Positions 1 to 8,888 are shown, numbered from the stretch's first letter. The stretch: DNA of 64,000 bases from an uncultured SAR86 cluster bacterium (GCA_902618945.1 CACNCK010000002.1:107238-171237), one strand, 5' to 3'. The notes: generated by a model from the letters alone, not told the origin. Made by a program: numbers and translations.

Positions 1-2
1 AT

Positions 3-335
3 GGCAAGGATTATAACGGTTCGATCATTTCTCCATTTACTGAGATGAAGGGAATGGAACAACCAATTAAATACTGGGTACCATCTATAGCACCTTCTGG
101 AATGATGCTTTATGACAAAGACTTATTTCCTGAATGGAAAGGAAGTATATTTGTCTCTTCAATGAAACCTGGAAGCGTTAGAAGATTGGAGCTTAAAGAG
201 AATAAGATTACTCAAGAACATATAATTTTCGATGATTTAAGCAGGATTCGTGATATTGCATTCCTCCCAAATGGCTCAATACTTCTGGCGACTGATGGAA
301 GTGGAGGAGAAATAATAAGTGTGCAACCAAATTAA
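3..335 (+). CDS. PQQ-dependent aldose sugar dehydrogenase (YliI-like), 3' end only
   Basis: This is the C-terminal part of a soluble-glucose-dehydrogenase-type beta-propeller. The reading frame is open from base 3 upstream of the ATG at 45, so the gene starts outside the window and the ATG is internal. Visible family features are the stretch IKYWVPSIAPSGMMLYD followed by FPEWKGSIFVSSMKPGSVRRLEL, typical of the last propeller blades of YliI/Asd proteins, and a final RIRDIAFLPNGSILLATDG strand. Such enzymes oxidise aldoses in the periplasm with PQQ. The downstream membrane gene starts 9 nt later and is probably co-transcribed. Confidence 0.85.
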   Translation, partial: GKDYNGSIISPFTEMKGMEQPIKYWVPSIAPSGMMLYDKDLFPEWKGSIFVSSMKPGSVRRLELKENKITQEHIIFDDLSRIRDIAFLPNGSILLATDGSGGEIISVQPN

Positions 336-344
336 GGAAAGAAT

Positions 345-719
345 ATGTGGGCAAGGATAATTCCTGGAATCATAGGTTCAATTATGATGTTAATCGCTTT
401 TAATTGGATAATTGATCCATCCTCAGCTGCTGCAGGCTTATCCATGTCTTTATTGCAAGGAGAAGGCGGTAATACTCAAATAGGTGATTTCACCTCTTTC
501 TTTTTTACTGCTGGAATCATGGCCATCATAGGTGCTTATAGAAATGAGCATATATGGATTTATGCTACTGTTTGTCTTCTGGGCTCAGCGGCTATATTTA
601 GAATTTATGCAGGTCTTATGCACGGAACAGAATTCTTAACGTCAGCGATTTTTTTCGAAATCTTGACCTCTATATTATTAATAATCAGTATAAAAAAGAT
701 TAGATCAACAAATCAATAA
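345..719 (+). CDS. small four-helix membrane protein, DUF4345-like
   Basis: A 124-residue hydrophobic protein with about four membrane segments (roughly 4-22, 48-65, 70-88, 98-117). The general pattern, including a RIYAGLMHG stretch between helices 3 and 4, resembles DUF4345 proteins, whose function is unknown. A ribosome-binding site (AAGGAAAG) lies just before the ATG, and the gene begins 9 nt after the sugar dehydrogenase, so it is likely the last gene of that operon. The family assignment is from memory of the pattern and is moderate only. Confidence 0.55.
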   Translation: MWARIIPGIIGSIMMLIAFNWIIDPSSAAAGLSMSLLQGEGGNTQIGDFTSFFFTAGIMAIIGAYRNEHIWIYATVCLLGSAAIFRIYAGLMHGTEFLTSAIFFEILTSILLIISIKKIRSTNQ

Positions 720-834
720 GCTTGTCAGTTCATAAATAACAATACTAAGATATTGGTAGATTTAACTCTAAAAAGTTGGTTAGCGATTTTTTTACTTTGT
801 GATAAAGTCACGATAAATCTAAAAAGGAATAAAT

Positions 835-1689
835 ATGAAATTTAAAGGGACTGATTCTTATATCTCAACTGAAGATCTTAGTATGGCAGTGAATGCCGCA
901 ATAGAGCTTGAAAAGCCATTACTAATTAAAGGAGAGCCAGGAACTGGCAAAACTATGCTAGCTGAGCAAGTTGCCGAATCACTCAATATGCCATTAATTG
1001 AGTGGCATATAAAATCTACTACGAAAGCTAGACAAGGTCTTTATGAATATGATGCTGTCACAAGACTAAGGGATTCACAACTTGGGGATGAACGAGTTAA
1101 AGATATCTCTAACTATATTCAAAAAGGAAAAATGTGGGAGGCTTTTACCTCCGATGAAAGAGCAGTTTTGCTTGTTGATGAAATTGATAAGGCAGATATA
1201 GAGTTTCCAAATGACTTATTACAAGAGATAGATCGTATGGAGTTTTATGTTTATGAGACTAAAGAGACAATTAAAGCGGTTCAAAGACCTTTAGTAATCA
1301 TTACTAGCAATAATGAGAAAGAACTTCCTGATGCTTTCCTTAGAAGATGTTTCTTCCACTATATCAACTTCCCAGATAGACCCACAATGGAAAAAATTGT
1401 AAAAGTCCATCATCCTAAGGTTAAGAAAAATTTAGTAAAAGATGCTTTAGAAATTTTCTTTGATATAAGAAAGGTACCAGGAATGAAGAAAAAACCTTCT
1501 ACTTCAGAATTGATCGATTGGTTAAAGCTACTAATGGCTGATGACATTCCTGATGAAATTTTTAAAAATAGAGATACCTCTAAAGCAATACCACCTTTAT
1601 ATGGCGCACTTGTGAAAAATGAACAAGATGTTCAATTACTCGAAAGATTAGCATTTATGGCTAGAAGAGAAGGTAATACTAATTCTTAA
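835..1689 (+). CDS. MoxR-family AAA+ ATPase
   Basis: A 284-residue AAA+ ATPase of the MoxR class. Walker A GEPGTGKT lies at residues 33-40, Walker B LLVDEID at about 112-118, a sensor-1-like VIITSNNEKELPDAF near 153, and the arginine stretch FLRRC follows. MoxR proteins work with a VWA-domain partner as chaperones that insert metals or mature enzyme complexes. The next gene is exactly such a partner and overlaps the stop codon by one base (TAATG). The start has a good AAGGA site. The client enzyme is not evident from this window. Confidence 0.93.
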   Translation: MKFKGTDSYISTEDLSMAVNAAIELEKPLLIKGEPGTGKTMLAEQVAESLNMPLIEWHIKSTTKARQGLYEYDAVTRLRDSQLGDERVKDISNYIQKGKMWEAFTSDERAVLLVDEIDKADIEFPNDLLQEIDRMEFYVYETKETIKAVQRPLVIITSNNEKELPDAFLRRCFFHYINFPDRPTMEKIVKVHHPKVKKNLVKDALEIFFDIRKVPGMKKKPSTSELIDWLKLLMADDIPDEIFKNRDTSKAIPPLYGALVKNEQDVQLLERLAFMARREGNTNS

Positions 1690-2864
1690 TGTTTATATCA
1701 CTTTTTAATACTTTAAAAGCTACCGGAGTACCCTGTTCCTTAAGAGAACTATTAGACTTAATTTCTGCTGTAGATAAGAGGCTAGCTTTTGCAAATATAA
1801 ATGAATTTTACTTCTTGAGTAGGGCTATTCTGGTGAAAGATGAAAAGCACTATGACAAATTCGATAGAGCTTTTGATATTTACTTTAAAGGAATTGAAAG
1901 CATAGATGATATTTTAGAAATGTTAATTCCAGACGAATGGTTGAAAGCTGAATTTGAAAAACACCTTACTGAAGAGGAACTAAAAGAAATTCAATCCTTA
2001 GGTGGTCTAGAGAAACTTCTTGAAGAGTTTAAGAAGAAACTTCAAGAACAAGAAGAGAGGCATGAAGGCGGCAGCAAACAAATAGGAACCGGTGGCACTT
2101 CTCCATTTGGAAATTCTGGGGAGAATCCAGAAGGTATTAGAGTCGGTGGTGAGGGCGGAAAAGGAAAAGCGGCTAAAGTATGGGAAGCAAGAGATTTTAA
2201 AAATCTTGATGACGACGTTGAGCTCGGTACTAGAAACATGAAAGTTGCTCTCAGAAGACTCAGAAAGCTAATCCGAGACAGTGCTGATGAAGAGTTTGAT
2301 CTAGACAATACCATCAGTTCTACTGCTAAAAAAGCAGGTCTATTAGATGTTAAATTTCGTCCTGAAAAGAGAAATGCTGTAAAAGTACTCGTTTTGTTTG
2401 ATGTGGGCGGTTCTATGGATCCTCATATCAGAGTTTGTGAAGAATTATTTTCTGCAGCCAAAACAGAATTTAAAAATTTAGAATATTTCTATTTCCATAA
2501 CTTTATTTATGAGACTGTGTGGAAGGATAATAGAAGAAGGCAAAATGAAAGAGTTTATACGGAAGACATAATTCATAAGTATTCAGCTGACTATAAAATT
2601 ATTTTCGTTGGAGATGCGACCATGGCTCCATATGAAATCACCAATCCTGGTGGAAGCATTGAGCATTGGAATGAAGAAGCAGGAGCTCTTTGGATGAAAA
2701 GAATGGTAGGTATCTATGACAAATTAGTCTGGTTAAACCCAGTGCCTCAAGAGCATTGGGAATATAGTGCTTCTGTTGAACTCACCAGAAGCCTTGTTGA
2801 AGACAATATGTTTCCTTTAACTATTAGGGGTCTCGAAGAGAGTATGGCTTATTTGAGTAAGTAA
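1689..2864 (+). CDS. VWA domain protein, CoxE-like partner of MoxR
   Basis: A 391-residue cytosolic protein. The N-terminal helical part (1-125) ends in a charged coiled-coil-like stretch, followed by a Gly-rich linker (about 126-160). The C-terminal von Willebrand A domain has the metal-site sequence DVGGSMD at 238-244. The first MIDAS serine of the usual DxSxS is a glycine here (DxGxS), which I recall as common in the CoxE-like subfamily. It overlaps the MoxR gene by one base, the standard genetic pairing. The ABC transporter gene starts 3 nt after its stop, so all four genes may share one transcript. Confidence 0.88.
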   Translation: MFISLFNTLKATGVPCSLRELLDLISAVDKRLAFANINEFYFLSRAILVKDEKHYDKFDRAFDIYFKGIESIDDILEMLIPDEWLKAEFEKHLTEEELKEIQSLGGLEKLLEEFKKKLQEQEERHEGGSKQIGTGGTSPFGNSGENPEGIRVGGEGGKGKAAKVWEARDFKNLDDDVELGTRNMKVALRRLRKLIRDSADEEFDLDNTISSTAKKAGLLDVKFRPEKRNAVKVLVLFDVGGSMDPHIRVCEELFSAAKTEFKNLEYFYFHNFIYETVWKDNRRRQNERVYTEDIIHKYSADYKIIFVGDATMAPYEITNPGGSIEHWNEEAGALWMKRMVGIYDKLVWLNPVPQEHWEYSASVELTRSLVEDNMFPLTIRGLEESMAYLSK

Positions 2865-2867
2865 CTC

Positions 2868-3797
2868 ATGAAAGCCCTTTCCATCAATAACTTAAAGAAA
2901 GAATATGCTGGAGGCTTACAGGCCTTAAAAGGTATTGACTTAGAGGTTAGCCAAGGCGACTTTTTTGCACTTCTTGGACCAAATGGCGCAGGAAAGTCTA
3001 CAACTATAGGAATTATAAGTTCGCTAGTTACTAAAACCTCAGGCCAAGTAAAAATTTTAGATATAGATATTGATGAGAATCACTCGCTAGCAAAGAAGAA
3101 ACTTGGTGTTGTAGGTCAAGAAGTTAATTTTAATCAATTCGAAAAGGTCGGCGATATCATTAGGAATCAAGCTGGTTATCATGGATTGAGTTTTAAAGAC
3201 GCTAGAGAAAATGCTAAATATTATATGCAGAAGCTTGATATCTGGGATAAACGTAATGACCAAGCCAGAAAGCTTTCTGGGGGCATGAAAAGAAGGGTAA
3301 TGGTTGCAAAAGCTTTAGTAAATAACCCTGAACTTCTAATATTAGATGAACCAACTGCTGGAGTGGATATTGAACTTCGCCGATCTCTTTGGGATTTTCT
3401 AACTGAAATCAATAATGAGGGAACTACTATAATCTTAACCACGCATTATCTTGAAGAAGCTGAGAGACTATGCAGGAACATAGCGATAATAGATTCAGGA
3501 GAGATCGTTGAAAATACAAGTATGCAAGAACTGTTAACACGCTTAGAAGAGGAAACATTTGTTTTCGATCTTAAAAACCCTTTACAAACACTTCCTAAAA
3601 ATCTCGGCTACGCAGCTGTTTTAGAAAATCCTCAAAAACTAAAAATTACTATTGGAAAGGGCCAGGGTCTAAATACTATTTTTGAAGTTTTATCTGATTC
3701 CGGAATTCAAATATCAAGTATGAGAAATGATACAGGTCGTTTGGAAGAGCTATTCATGGGGTTGGTTGATTCAAACTTGAATGGAAGTGAAAGATGA
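2868..3797 (+). CDS. yadG: ABC-2 type exporter, ATP-binding protein (YadG-like)
   Basis: A 309-residue ABC ATPase. Walker A GPNGAGKST is at 37-45, Q-loop around VVGQEVNFNQ, signature LSGGM at 136-140, Walker B LLILDEP at 156-162 and the H-loop in TTHYLEEAERL. A C-terminal extension of about 80 residues is typical of DrrA/YadG-type exporters. The permease gene overlaps its stop by four bases (ATGA), so the pair is translationally coupled. Length and order match E. coli yadG-yadH, an exporter of unknown substrate; the symbol reflects that similarity, not proven orthology. Confidence 0.92.
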   Translation: MKALSINNLKKEYAGGLQALKGIDLEVSQGDFFALLGPNGAGKSTTIGIISSLVTKTSGQVKILDIDIDENHSLAKKKLGVVGQEVNFNQFEKVGDIIRNQAGYHGLSFKDARENAKYYMQKLDIWDKRNDQARKLSGGMKRRVMVAKALVNNPELLILDEPTAGVDIELRRSLWDFLTEINNEGTTIILTTHYLEEAERLCRNIAIIDSGEIVENTSMQELLTRLEEETFVFDLKNPLQTLPKNLGYAAVLENPQKLKITIGKGQGLNTIFEVLSDSGIQISSMRNDTGRLEELFMGLVDSNLNGSER

Positions 3798-4582
3798 CTC
3801 CTTTAGAGCAGTATAGAGCACTACTAACAATTATTTATAAAGAGATCCATAGATTTATGAGGATTTGGACGCAAACTCTCATTCCACCAGCAATAATGAT
3901 AATACTTTATTTTGTTATTTTTGGAACTCTTATTGGTAAAAGAATTGGACAAATGGGGGGCTTTGATTATATGCAATTTATGATCCCAGGTTTGATCATG
4001 ATGTCTGTCATAAGTAATTCATATTCAAATGTCGTTTCCTCTTTTTTTGGTCAAAAGTTTGCGAGAAGTATTGAAGAGCTATTAATCACTCCATTACCAC
4101 ACTATCTAATTTTGCTAGGTTGGGTTCTTGGCGGAGTGGCTAGAGGACTTTTAGTTGGAGCAATAGTAACCTTAGTGTCTCTGTGGTTTTATGATTTATC
4201 AGTAAGTAACTGGACTTTGAGCATATTTGTAGTGATTTCTACATCTATACTTTTTTCATTGGGAGGATTTTTAAATGCTCTATTTGCAGAGTCGTTTGAT
4301 GATATATCAATTATTCCGACTTTTATAATGCAGCCTTTGATTTATCTCGGTGGGGTTTTCTACTCTATTCAATTACTTCCTTCTTTTTGGCAGACAGTAT
4401 CTCTAGCCAACCCAATTCTTTATATGATCAATGCTTTTAGATATTCTATTTTAGGAGCTTCAGACTTAGAAGCTCTTGGTTTTTCAATAAACTCTGCAAT
4501 TTTTATGATTATAGGATTTATAGTTCTATTTGCTTTTATTTGTTTATGGTTCCTACACAAAGGACGTGGTATCAGAACTTAG
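3794..4582 (+). CDS. yadH: ABC-2 type exporter permease (YadH-like)
   Basis: A 262-residue integral membrane protein with six predicted helices and the ABC-2 permease signature region ending in PTFIMQPLIYLGGVFYSIQLLP. The N-terminal part contains an E-R-F-M-R interfacial helix before the first membrane span. It overlaps the ATPase gene by four bases, forming a two-gene exporter. The substrate is unknown; related transporters move drugs, lipids or polysaccharides. Confidence 0.92.
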   Translation: MTPLEQYRALLTIIYKEIHRFMRIWTQTLIPPAIMIILYFVIFGTLIGKRIGQMGGFDYMQFMIPGLIMMSVISNSYSNVVSSFFGQKFARSIEELLITPLPHYLILLGWVLGGVARGLLVGAIVTLVSLWFYDLSVSNWTLSIFVVISTSILFSLGGFLNALFAESFDDISIIPTFIMQPLIYLGGVFYSIQLLPSFWQTVSLANPILYMINAFRYSILGASDLEALGFSINSAIFMIIGFIVLFAFICLWFLHKGRGIRT

Positions 4583-4585
4583 ATA

Positions 4586-5383
4586 ATGGTTAATACAATC
4601 CTAGGACAAGATTCAACTATTCCTTTACTGTATGATCCTTCGATCCTCTCACCAATGAGCAGGTTAGATTCAAGAATAAAAACTGGTTTAAATGAATTTC
4701 AAGATTTCCATGGAAGAGATTTTTGGACTTCCTATGAAACTTCATGGCTAAATAAAGATGGCATACCCCAAAATAAAATTCTCAATATCTCTTATGATTG
4801 CAACTCAAAATTTTTTGTGGAGTCAAAATCTTTAAAGTTATATTTATATTCTTTTAACAACAAAAAGTTTAAATCTATAGATTCTCTAAGGAATCTAATA
4901 AAAGATGATTTAGAGAAAGCATTGAAAACTGATGTTGATGTTGATTTGAATAAGTTACCAAGATCAATTACAGACAGCTCAACTTCGATAGACGAAGTAT
5001 ATTTAGATAAGATAGATTCTTACCCGAATTCTCAAGTAATCCAACCAGGAGAAAAGGAATACACCAGCGAACATCTCTCATGCAGTCTTTTTAGAAGCTT
5101 ATGTCCTGTTACCTCGCAGCCTGACTGGGCAACTATACATATTTCCTATAATGGAAACTCTATTCAACATGAGGGACTTCTTCGGTATTTGCTTGCCTAC
5201 CGAAATCACCAGGGATTCCATGAGGAGTGCGTAGAAAGAATTTTTACAGACTTATTGAAAAGGTGTAGATTAAAAGAACTTTCAGTAAGGGCAAATTTCC
5301 TTAGAAGAGGTGGAATCGAAATAAATCCAATCAGGACGACACCGAATTTTGATATTGAAATAACAAGAGATATTAGACAATAA
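4586..5383 (+). CDS. queF: NADPH-dependent 7-cyano-7-deazaguanine reductase QueF
   Basis: This enzyme reduces preQ0 to preQ1 in queuosine biosynthesis. It is 265 residues, the long two-domain (unimodular) form found in gammaproteobacteria (E. coli about 282). Visible signatures are the QueF motif ESKSLKLY at 79-86 and the catalytic Cys173 in SLCPVTSQPDW, with the conserved Asp180 seven residues later. It begins 3 nt after the yadH stop and is followed 10 nt later by slyX. The queuosine product ends up in tRNA wobble positions. Confidence 0.96.
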   Translation: MVNTILGQDSTIPLLYDPSILSPMSRLDSRIKTGLNEFQDFHGRDFWTSYETSWLNKDGIPQNKILNISYDCNSKFFVESKSLKLYLYSFNNKKFKSIDSLRNLIKDDLEKALKTDVDVDLNKLPRSITDSSTSIDEVYLDKIDSYPNSQVIQPGEKEYTSEHLSCSLFRSLCPVTSQPDWATIHISYNGNSIQHEGLLRYLLAYRNHQGFHEECVERIFTDLLKRCRLKELSVRANFLRRGGIEINPIRTTPNFDIEITRDIRQ

Positions 5384-5393
5384 ACTTTTATAG

Positions 5394-5594
5394 ATGAAAG
5401 ATTTAGAGGGTAAAAGATTGAATGAGTTGGAAGCAAGAGCAACATTTCAAGAAGATACCATAGAAAAGCTAAGTAAAGAATTAAGCATTCAACAGAAAGA
5501 AATTATTCAGTTAAAAGACGAAATAAAGTCTTTAAAAGAATCTTTCGTAAAGAACATTATTGAAGATACAACTGAGAAACCACCTCATTACTGA
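5394..5594 (+). CDS. slyX: SlyX family protein
   Basis: A 66-residue, highly charged coiled-coil protein with the family's heptads (LNELEARATFQEDTIEKLSKEL) and the characteristic C-terminal PPHY. SlyX proteins are widespread in gammaproteobacteria and their function is not settled. It starts 10 nt after queF and ends 54 nt before tRNA-Ser. Confidence 0.88.
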   Translation: MKDLEGKRLNELEARATFQEDTIEKLSKELSIQQKEIIQLKDEIKSLKESFVKNIIEDTTEKPPHY

Positions 5595-5648
5595 TAAACA
5601 ATTTGTTTTTCAGAGATTTATAAAACAATATAATGCCGATAGAAAAAA

Positions 5649-5738
5649 GGAGAGATGGCAGAGTGGTCGAATGCGCACGCTTGGAAAGCGTGTAAGGTGT
5701 CAAAGCCTTCGAGGGTTCGAATCCCTCTCTCTCCGCCA
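5649..5738 (+). tRNA. tRNA-Ser (anticodon GGA)
   Basis: A class II tRNA with CCA encoded. Acceptor arm GGAGAGA (5649-5655) pairs with TCTCTCC (5728-5734), discriminator G, then CCA. The anticodon loop is CTTGGAAAG, giving GGA (reads UCC/UCU). There is a long variable arm, and the T-loop is GTTCGAATC within a GAGGG/CCCTC stem. The next protein gene starts only 12 nt after the CCA end. Confidence 0.97.
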
Positions 5739-5750
5739 TCATAAAATTAT

Positions 5751-7124
5751 ATGAATGCAAGTATAGATCTAGGATGGGAAGAATGGGTGAGCCTGCCTGC
5801 AATAAATCTTCCATACATAAAGGCTAAAGTTGATACTGGAGCACAGACCTCTGTTCTTCATGCTAAACACATTGAAGTATTTAGGGTTAAGAAGAAAAAG
5901 TTTGTTAGATTTGAAATATCTCCTTTACCAGAAAAACCAAATTTTACTATTTCTTGTTCGGCACCATTGATTGGGCGAAGAAAAGTCACAAGCTCTAATG
6001 GAGAATCTGAAAAAAGATACTTCATTAAAACTGATATTGAAATCTCGGGACAAACTTGGCCTGTTGAAATATCTTTAACAGATAGGCACAGCATGCAATA
6101 TAGAATGTTATTAGGCAGAAGCTCAATAGGCGAAGATATGACAGTTTTTCCTAACGAAAGTTTTTTAAATGGGCAGCCTCAATCTAAAAATCCTTACTCA
6201 ATTAGAAAGAAAAGGGTTTTGAAATCTCGTAGAGCATTAAGAATCGCTCTCTTAACAAGGGAACCAAATAATTATACTTCTAAGAGGATAGTAATTGCCG
6301 GTCAACAAAGAGGTCATCAAGTAGAACCTATTAATTCCACCAGATGTTTTTTGGATGTAGATACTGGAAATCCTGAAATATTTTATGACTCAAATCCTCT
6401 TCCTAAATACGATGTGGTAATTCCAAGAATTGGAGCATCAATAACGTCTTATGGTCTTGCTGTAACAAGACAGTTTCAATTAAGAGGCGCATTACCGCTT
6501 AACGATCCTCAAGCAATCGCTAACTCAAGAGACAAGCTTTTAGCACATCAATTACTTGCTTCAGCCAATATTAATATGCCTGTCACAGGATTTGCTTCTT
6601 CTCCTAAGGATACTATGGGAGTAATTAACACTGTTGGAACAATGCCTCTTGTTATTAAATTACTAGAATCTTCTCAAGGAAAAGGTGTAATTTTGGCTGA
6701 AACTAAGAAAGCTGCTGAGACGGTCATAAATGCATTTAGAGGATTACAAGCTAACTTTTTAGTACAAGAGTTCATAGAAGAGTCAAAAGGAGAAGATTTA
6801 AGATGTTTGGTCATAGACGGTAAGGTTGTTGGATCTGTTTTAAGATCTAATAAAGAAAATGACTTTAGATCTAATCTTCACCAAGGAGGCGTGGCTCACG
6901 GTACATCTATATCACCAAAAGAAAGAGGAATAGCAGTTAGAGCTGCCAAGGCAATAGGGCTTTCCGTTGCTGGAGTTGATATACTAAGGAGCAATAGAGG
7001 TCCATTGGTCCTTGAGGTAAATAGTTCACCAGGTATTCAAGGTATTGAAAAGACATTAGAGATTGATATTGCAGGTCAAATCATCTCATTTTGCGAAAAA
7101 AAATTAGGAATATCACCAAGTTAA
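5751..7124 (+). CDS. RimB-RimK fusion: retropepsin-like domain plus ATP-grasp ligase
   Basis: A 457-residue fusion of two proteins that are usually separate. Residues about 5-150 match the RimB/ATP-dependent zinc protease (DUF785) fold, with the retropepsin-like DTGA at 28-31 inside KAKVDTGAQTSVLHA. Residues about 162-455 are a RimK-type ATP-grasp ligase: LVIKLLESSQGKGV nucleotide-binding segment, QEFIEESKGEDLRCLV, and the metal-binding VLEVNSSPG. RimK adds glutamates to the C-terminus of ribosomal protein S6, and RimB acts with it in pseudomonads. No Shine-Dalgarno is visible; the ATG lies 12 nt behind tRNA-Ser, so the message may be released by tRNA processing. Confidence 0.92.
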   Translation: MNASIDLGWEEWVSLPAINLPYIKAKVDTGAQTSVLHAKHIEVFRVKKKKFVRFEISPLPEKPNFTISCSAPLIGRRKVTSSNGESEKRYFIKTDIEISGQTWPVEISLTDRHSMQYRMLLGRSSIGEDMTVFPNESFLNGQPQSKNPYSIRKKRVLKSRRALRIALLTREPNNYTSKRIVIAGQQRGHQVEPINSTRCFLDVDTGNPEIFYDSNPLPKYDVVIPRIGASITSYGLAVTRQFQLRGALPLNDPQAIANSRDKLLAHQLLASANINMPVTGFASSPKDTMGVINTVGTMPLVIKLLESSQGKGVILAETKKAAETVINAFRGLQANFLVQEFIEESKGEDLRCLVIDGKVVGSVLRSNKENDFRSNLHQGGVAHGTSISPKERGIAVRAAKAIGLSVAGVDILRSNRGPLVLEVNSSPGIQGIEKTLEIDIAGQIISFCEKKLGISPS

Positions 7125-7135
7125 AGGAGAAAAAT

Positions 7136-7996
7136 ATGAACGATCTTAAAAATAAAACTTTATTTGTTTCAGGGGCGAGCAGGGGTATAGGCCTCGCAAT
7201 TGCTAAGAGAGCTGCCAAGGATGGAGCAAATATTATTTTAGCTGCAAAAACTGCTGAGCCTCATCCTAAACTTCCAGGTACTATTTATACCGCTGCAGAT
7301 GAAATTATTGAAGAGGGAGGTAAAGCATTACCTGTAATTTGCGATATACGAGACGAAGAAAACGTAAGAGAAGCAGTAAATAAAGGTTTAGATCATTTCG
7401 GTGGCATTGATATTTGCGTAAACAATGCATCAGCAATTCAACTGACTGGTACTCTTCAAACTGATATGAAAAGGTATGATTTAATGAATCAAATCAATGC
7501 TAGAGGAACTTTTTTGGTCAGTAAAGTCTGCCTTCCTCATCTGCTAAAGTCTGATAATCCTCATATTCTAAATTTGTCACCCCCTTTGGATATGGATCCA
7601 AAATGGTTCGGGCCGCATGTTGCATATACGATGGCTAAATTTGGAATGAGTCTTTGCGTTCTTGGTATGGCAGAAGAATTTAAACAAGATGGGGTCGCTG
7701 TGAATGCCCTGTGGCCCAGAACTGCTATTGCGACTGCAGCGATAAAGAATACATTAGGAGGTGACAGTATTATGAATATATCAAGATCTCCAGAGATAAT
7801 GGCCGATGCAGCTTATATAATATTAACTAAAGACTCTAAGGAATTTACTGGGAATTTCTGCATTGATGATAACTTGCTTGCTGACAATGGAATGACTGAT
7901 TTCTCCCAGTATGCCGATGTTCCTTTTTCAGAATTGGCACCAGACTTTTTTGTTCCTGACGATATTGAACCGCCCGAAGCTGCAAAAAATAGTTAA
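7136..7996 (+). CDS. SDR oxidoreductase, HSDL2-like
   Basis: A 286-residue short-chain dehydrogenase. It has the cofactor motif SGASRGIG near the N-terminus, NNAS at the end of beta-4, and a catalytic YTMAK. In place of the usual serine-containing strand there is LNLSPPLDMDP, as in HSDL2-type proteins. The track start at 7091 lies inside the RimK gene; ATG 7136 follows AAAGGAGAAAAAT and is preferred. Substrate unknown; HSDL2-like members are linked to lipid metabolism. The stop overlaps the next start by one base. Confidence 0.87.
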   Translation: MNDLKNKTLFVSGASRGIGLAIAKRAAKDGANIILAAKTAEPHPKLPGTIYTAADEIIEEGGKALPVICDIRDEENVREAVNKGLDHFGGIDICVNNASAIQLTGTLQTDMKRYDLMNQINARGTFLVSKVCLPHLLKSDNPHILNLSPPLDMDPKWFGPHVAYTMAKFGMSLCVLGMAEEFKQDGVAVNALWPRTAIATAAIKNTLGGDSIMNISRSPEIMADAAYIILTKDSKEFTGNFCIDDNLLADNGMTDFSQYADVPFSELAPDFFVPDDIEPPEAAKNS

Positions 7997-8469
7997 TGAA
8001 AAGATTCTTTCTTACAGTTTTTGTTTTTTATCTATCTAATTTTTTAGTTTCAGATGAAAAAAAAATTGAAGACTGTACTTTGATAGCAAACGATGAAGAA
8101 AGACTCTATTGTTTTGATAGCTTCTTTAAAACCGACAAAAAATTAATTCTTGTCGATCAAGATGATATAGCTATCTTTCAAGAAAAGATCGAAGATACTA
8201 ATGGAGATGATGATAAGGTAATAGTTAAAGCGCCAAGATCTGTTATAAATGATAATCTCGTCCTAGTAGGAGTGAGACTGTCTGGAAGAAACTATTTATT
8301 TGAGTTGAACGATAAGTCTGTTTGGAAAAATATAGAAACTATTAGAAAAAAAGATATTCCCACACCGGGTGATAAAGTAGTTCTTGAAACTGGTTTGTTT
8401 GGATCTATGTTTTTAAAAATAAAAGGTGAAAAAAATAAAATTCGAATAAAAAAAGTAAGAAATCTATGA
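7996..8469 (+). CDS. secreted protein of unknown function
   Basis: A 157-residue protein with a probable signal peptide (MKRFFLTVFVFYLSNFLVS). The mature start DEKKIEDCTLIANDEERLYCFD resembles the N-terminal C-x-I-x(n)-R-L-x-C-[FY]-D motif found in several small proteobacterial periplasmic proteins of unknown role; its two cysteines could form a disulfide. The remainder is strand-rich with a KVVLETGLFGSMFLKI stretch. It overlaps the preceding SDR stop by one base and the next gene by four bases. I do not recognise a function. Confidence 0.7.
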   Translation: MKRFFLTVFVFYLSNFLVSDEKKIEDCTLIANDEERLYCFDSFFKTDKKLILVDQDDIAIFQEKIEDTNGDDDKVIVKAPRSVINDNLVLVGVRLSGRNYLFELNDKSVWKNIETIRKKDIPTPGDKVVLETGLFGSMFLKIKGEKNKIRIKKVRNL

Positions 8470-8855
8470 ATAAGATAAAAGAAAAAAGGGAGTTTGAAGC
8501 TTCTCCAGAGATTATTTGGAATATCGTGAGTAATATCTCTAGAAGCGACTGGGTGCCAGGAGTTGAGAGTATTGAACTTGAAGGCAATAAGAGGATCTTC
8601 AAGATGACAGGTATGGGCAGACTTGTTGAAGAAATAATAGAATGCGATGATGAGAATATGGAGCTTTCGTATTCTGCGATAGAGACTGTGATTCCTGTTC
8701 AACACCATCTAGCAAAAATTAAATTGTCAGAAATGGAAGGTAATACGATTTTTGAATGGACTACCGAGATTGATCCTCCTGAATTTTCTGAACCAATCAG
8801 ACAAGGTATGCTTTCATCTCTTGACCAACTCGAAAAAGTACTAAAAAACACTTAA
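8466..8855 (+). CDS. SRPBCC (START-like) family protein
   Basis: A 129-residue protein of the polyketide-cyclase/SRPBCC type. It begins KREFEASPEIIWNIVSNISRSDWVPGV, with the tryptophan-rich helix-grip start typical of the family, followed by antiparallel strands and a C-terminal helix (SLDQLEKVLKN). These domains bind hydrophobic ligands; the ligand here is unknown. It overlaps the preceding gene by four bases. Confidence 0.8.
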   Translation: MNKIKEKREFEASPEIIWNIVSNISRSDWVPGVESIELEGNKRIFKMTGMGRLVEEIIECDDENMELSYSAIETVIPVQHHLAKIKLSEMEGNTIFEWTTEIDPPEFSEPIRQGMLSSLDQLEKVLKNT

Positions 8856-8866
8856 AAAACCTTTTT

Positions 8867-8888
8867 CTTATCATGCATAACTGATAAG
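8867..8888 (+). other. hairpin upstream of csrA
   Basis: CTTATCA (8867-8873) and TGATAAG (8882-8888) form a perfect 7-bp stem with an 8-nt loop. It lies between the SRPBCC gene and csrA, and AACC/GGTT just outside could extend it across a T-rich bulge. It may be a weak terminator of the upstream operon or a leader structure of csrA. There is no T-run after the stem, so terminator function is doubtful. Confidence 0.35.

Noticed and set aside
2042-2314. Minus-strand serine-rich ORF inside the VWA gene
   Set aside because: Shadow of the Gly/Glu-rich linker; composition is explained by the opposite coding strand.
5560-5754. Plus-strand 64-residue ORF
   Set aside because: It runs through tRNA-Ser and the end of slyX in another frame and has no family features.
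5557-5814. Minus-strand ORF with AEREGFEPSKALTPY
   Set aside because: This is the reverse complement of tRNA-Ser, a well-known false protein seen opposite many tRNAs.
7091-7135. Upstream start of the HSDL2-like SDR
   Set aside because: It lies within the RimBK gene; the ATG at 7136 has a strong ribosome-binding site and aligns with the first strand of the fold.
8292-8708. Minus-strand 138-residue ORF
   Set aside because: Covers the ends of two well-supported plus-strand genes and shows no family or ribosome-binding site.
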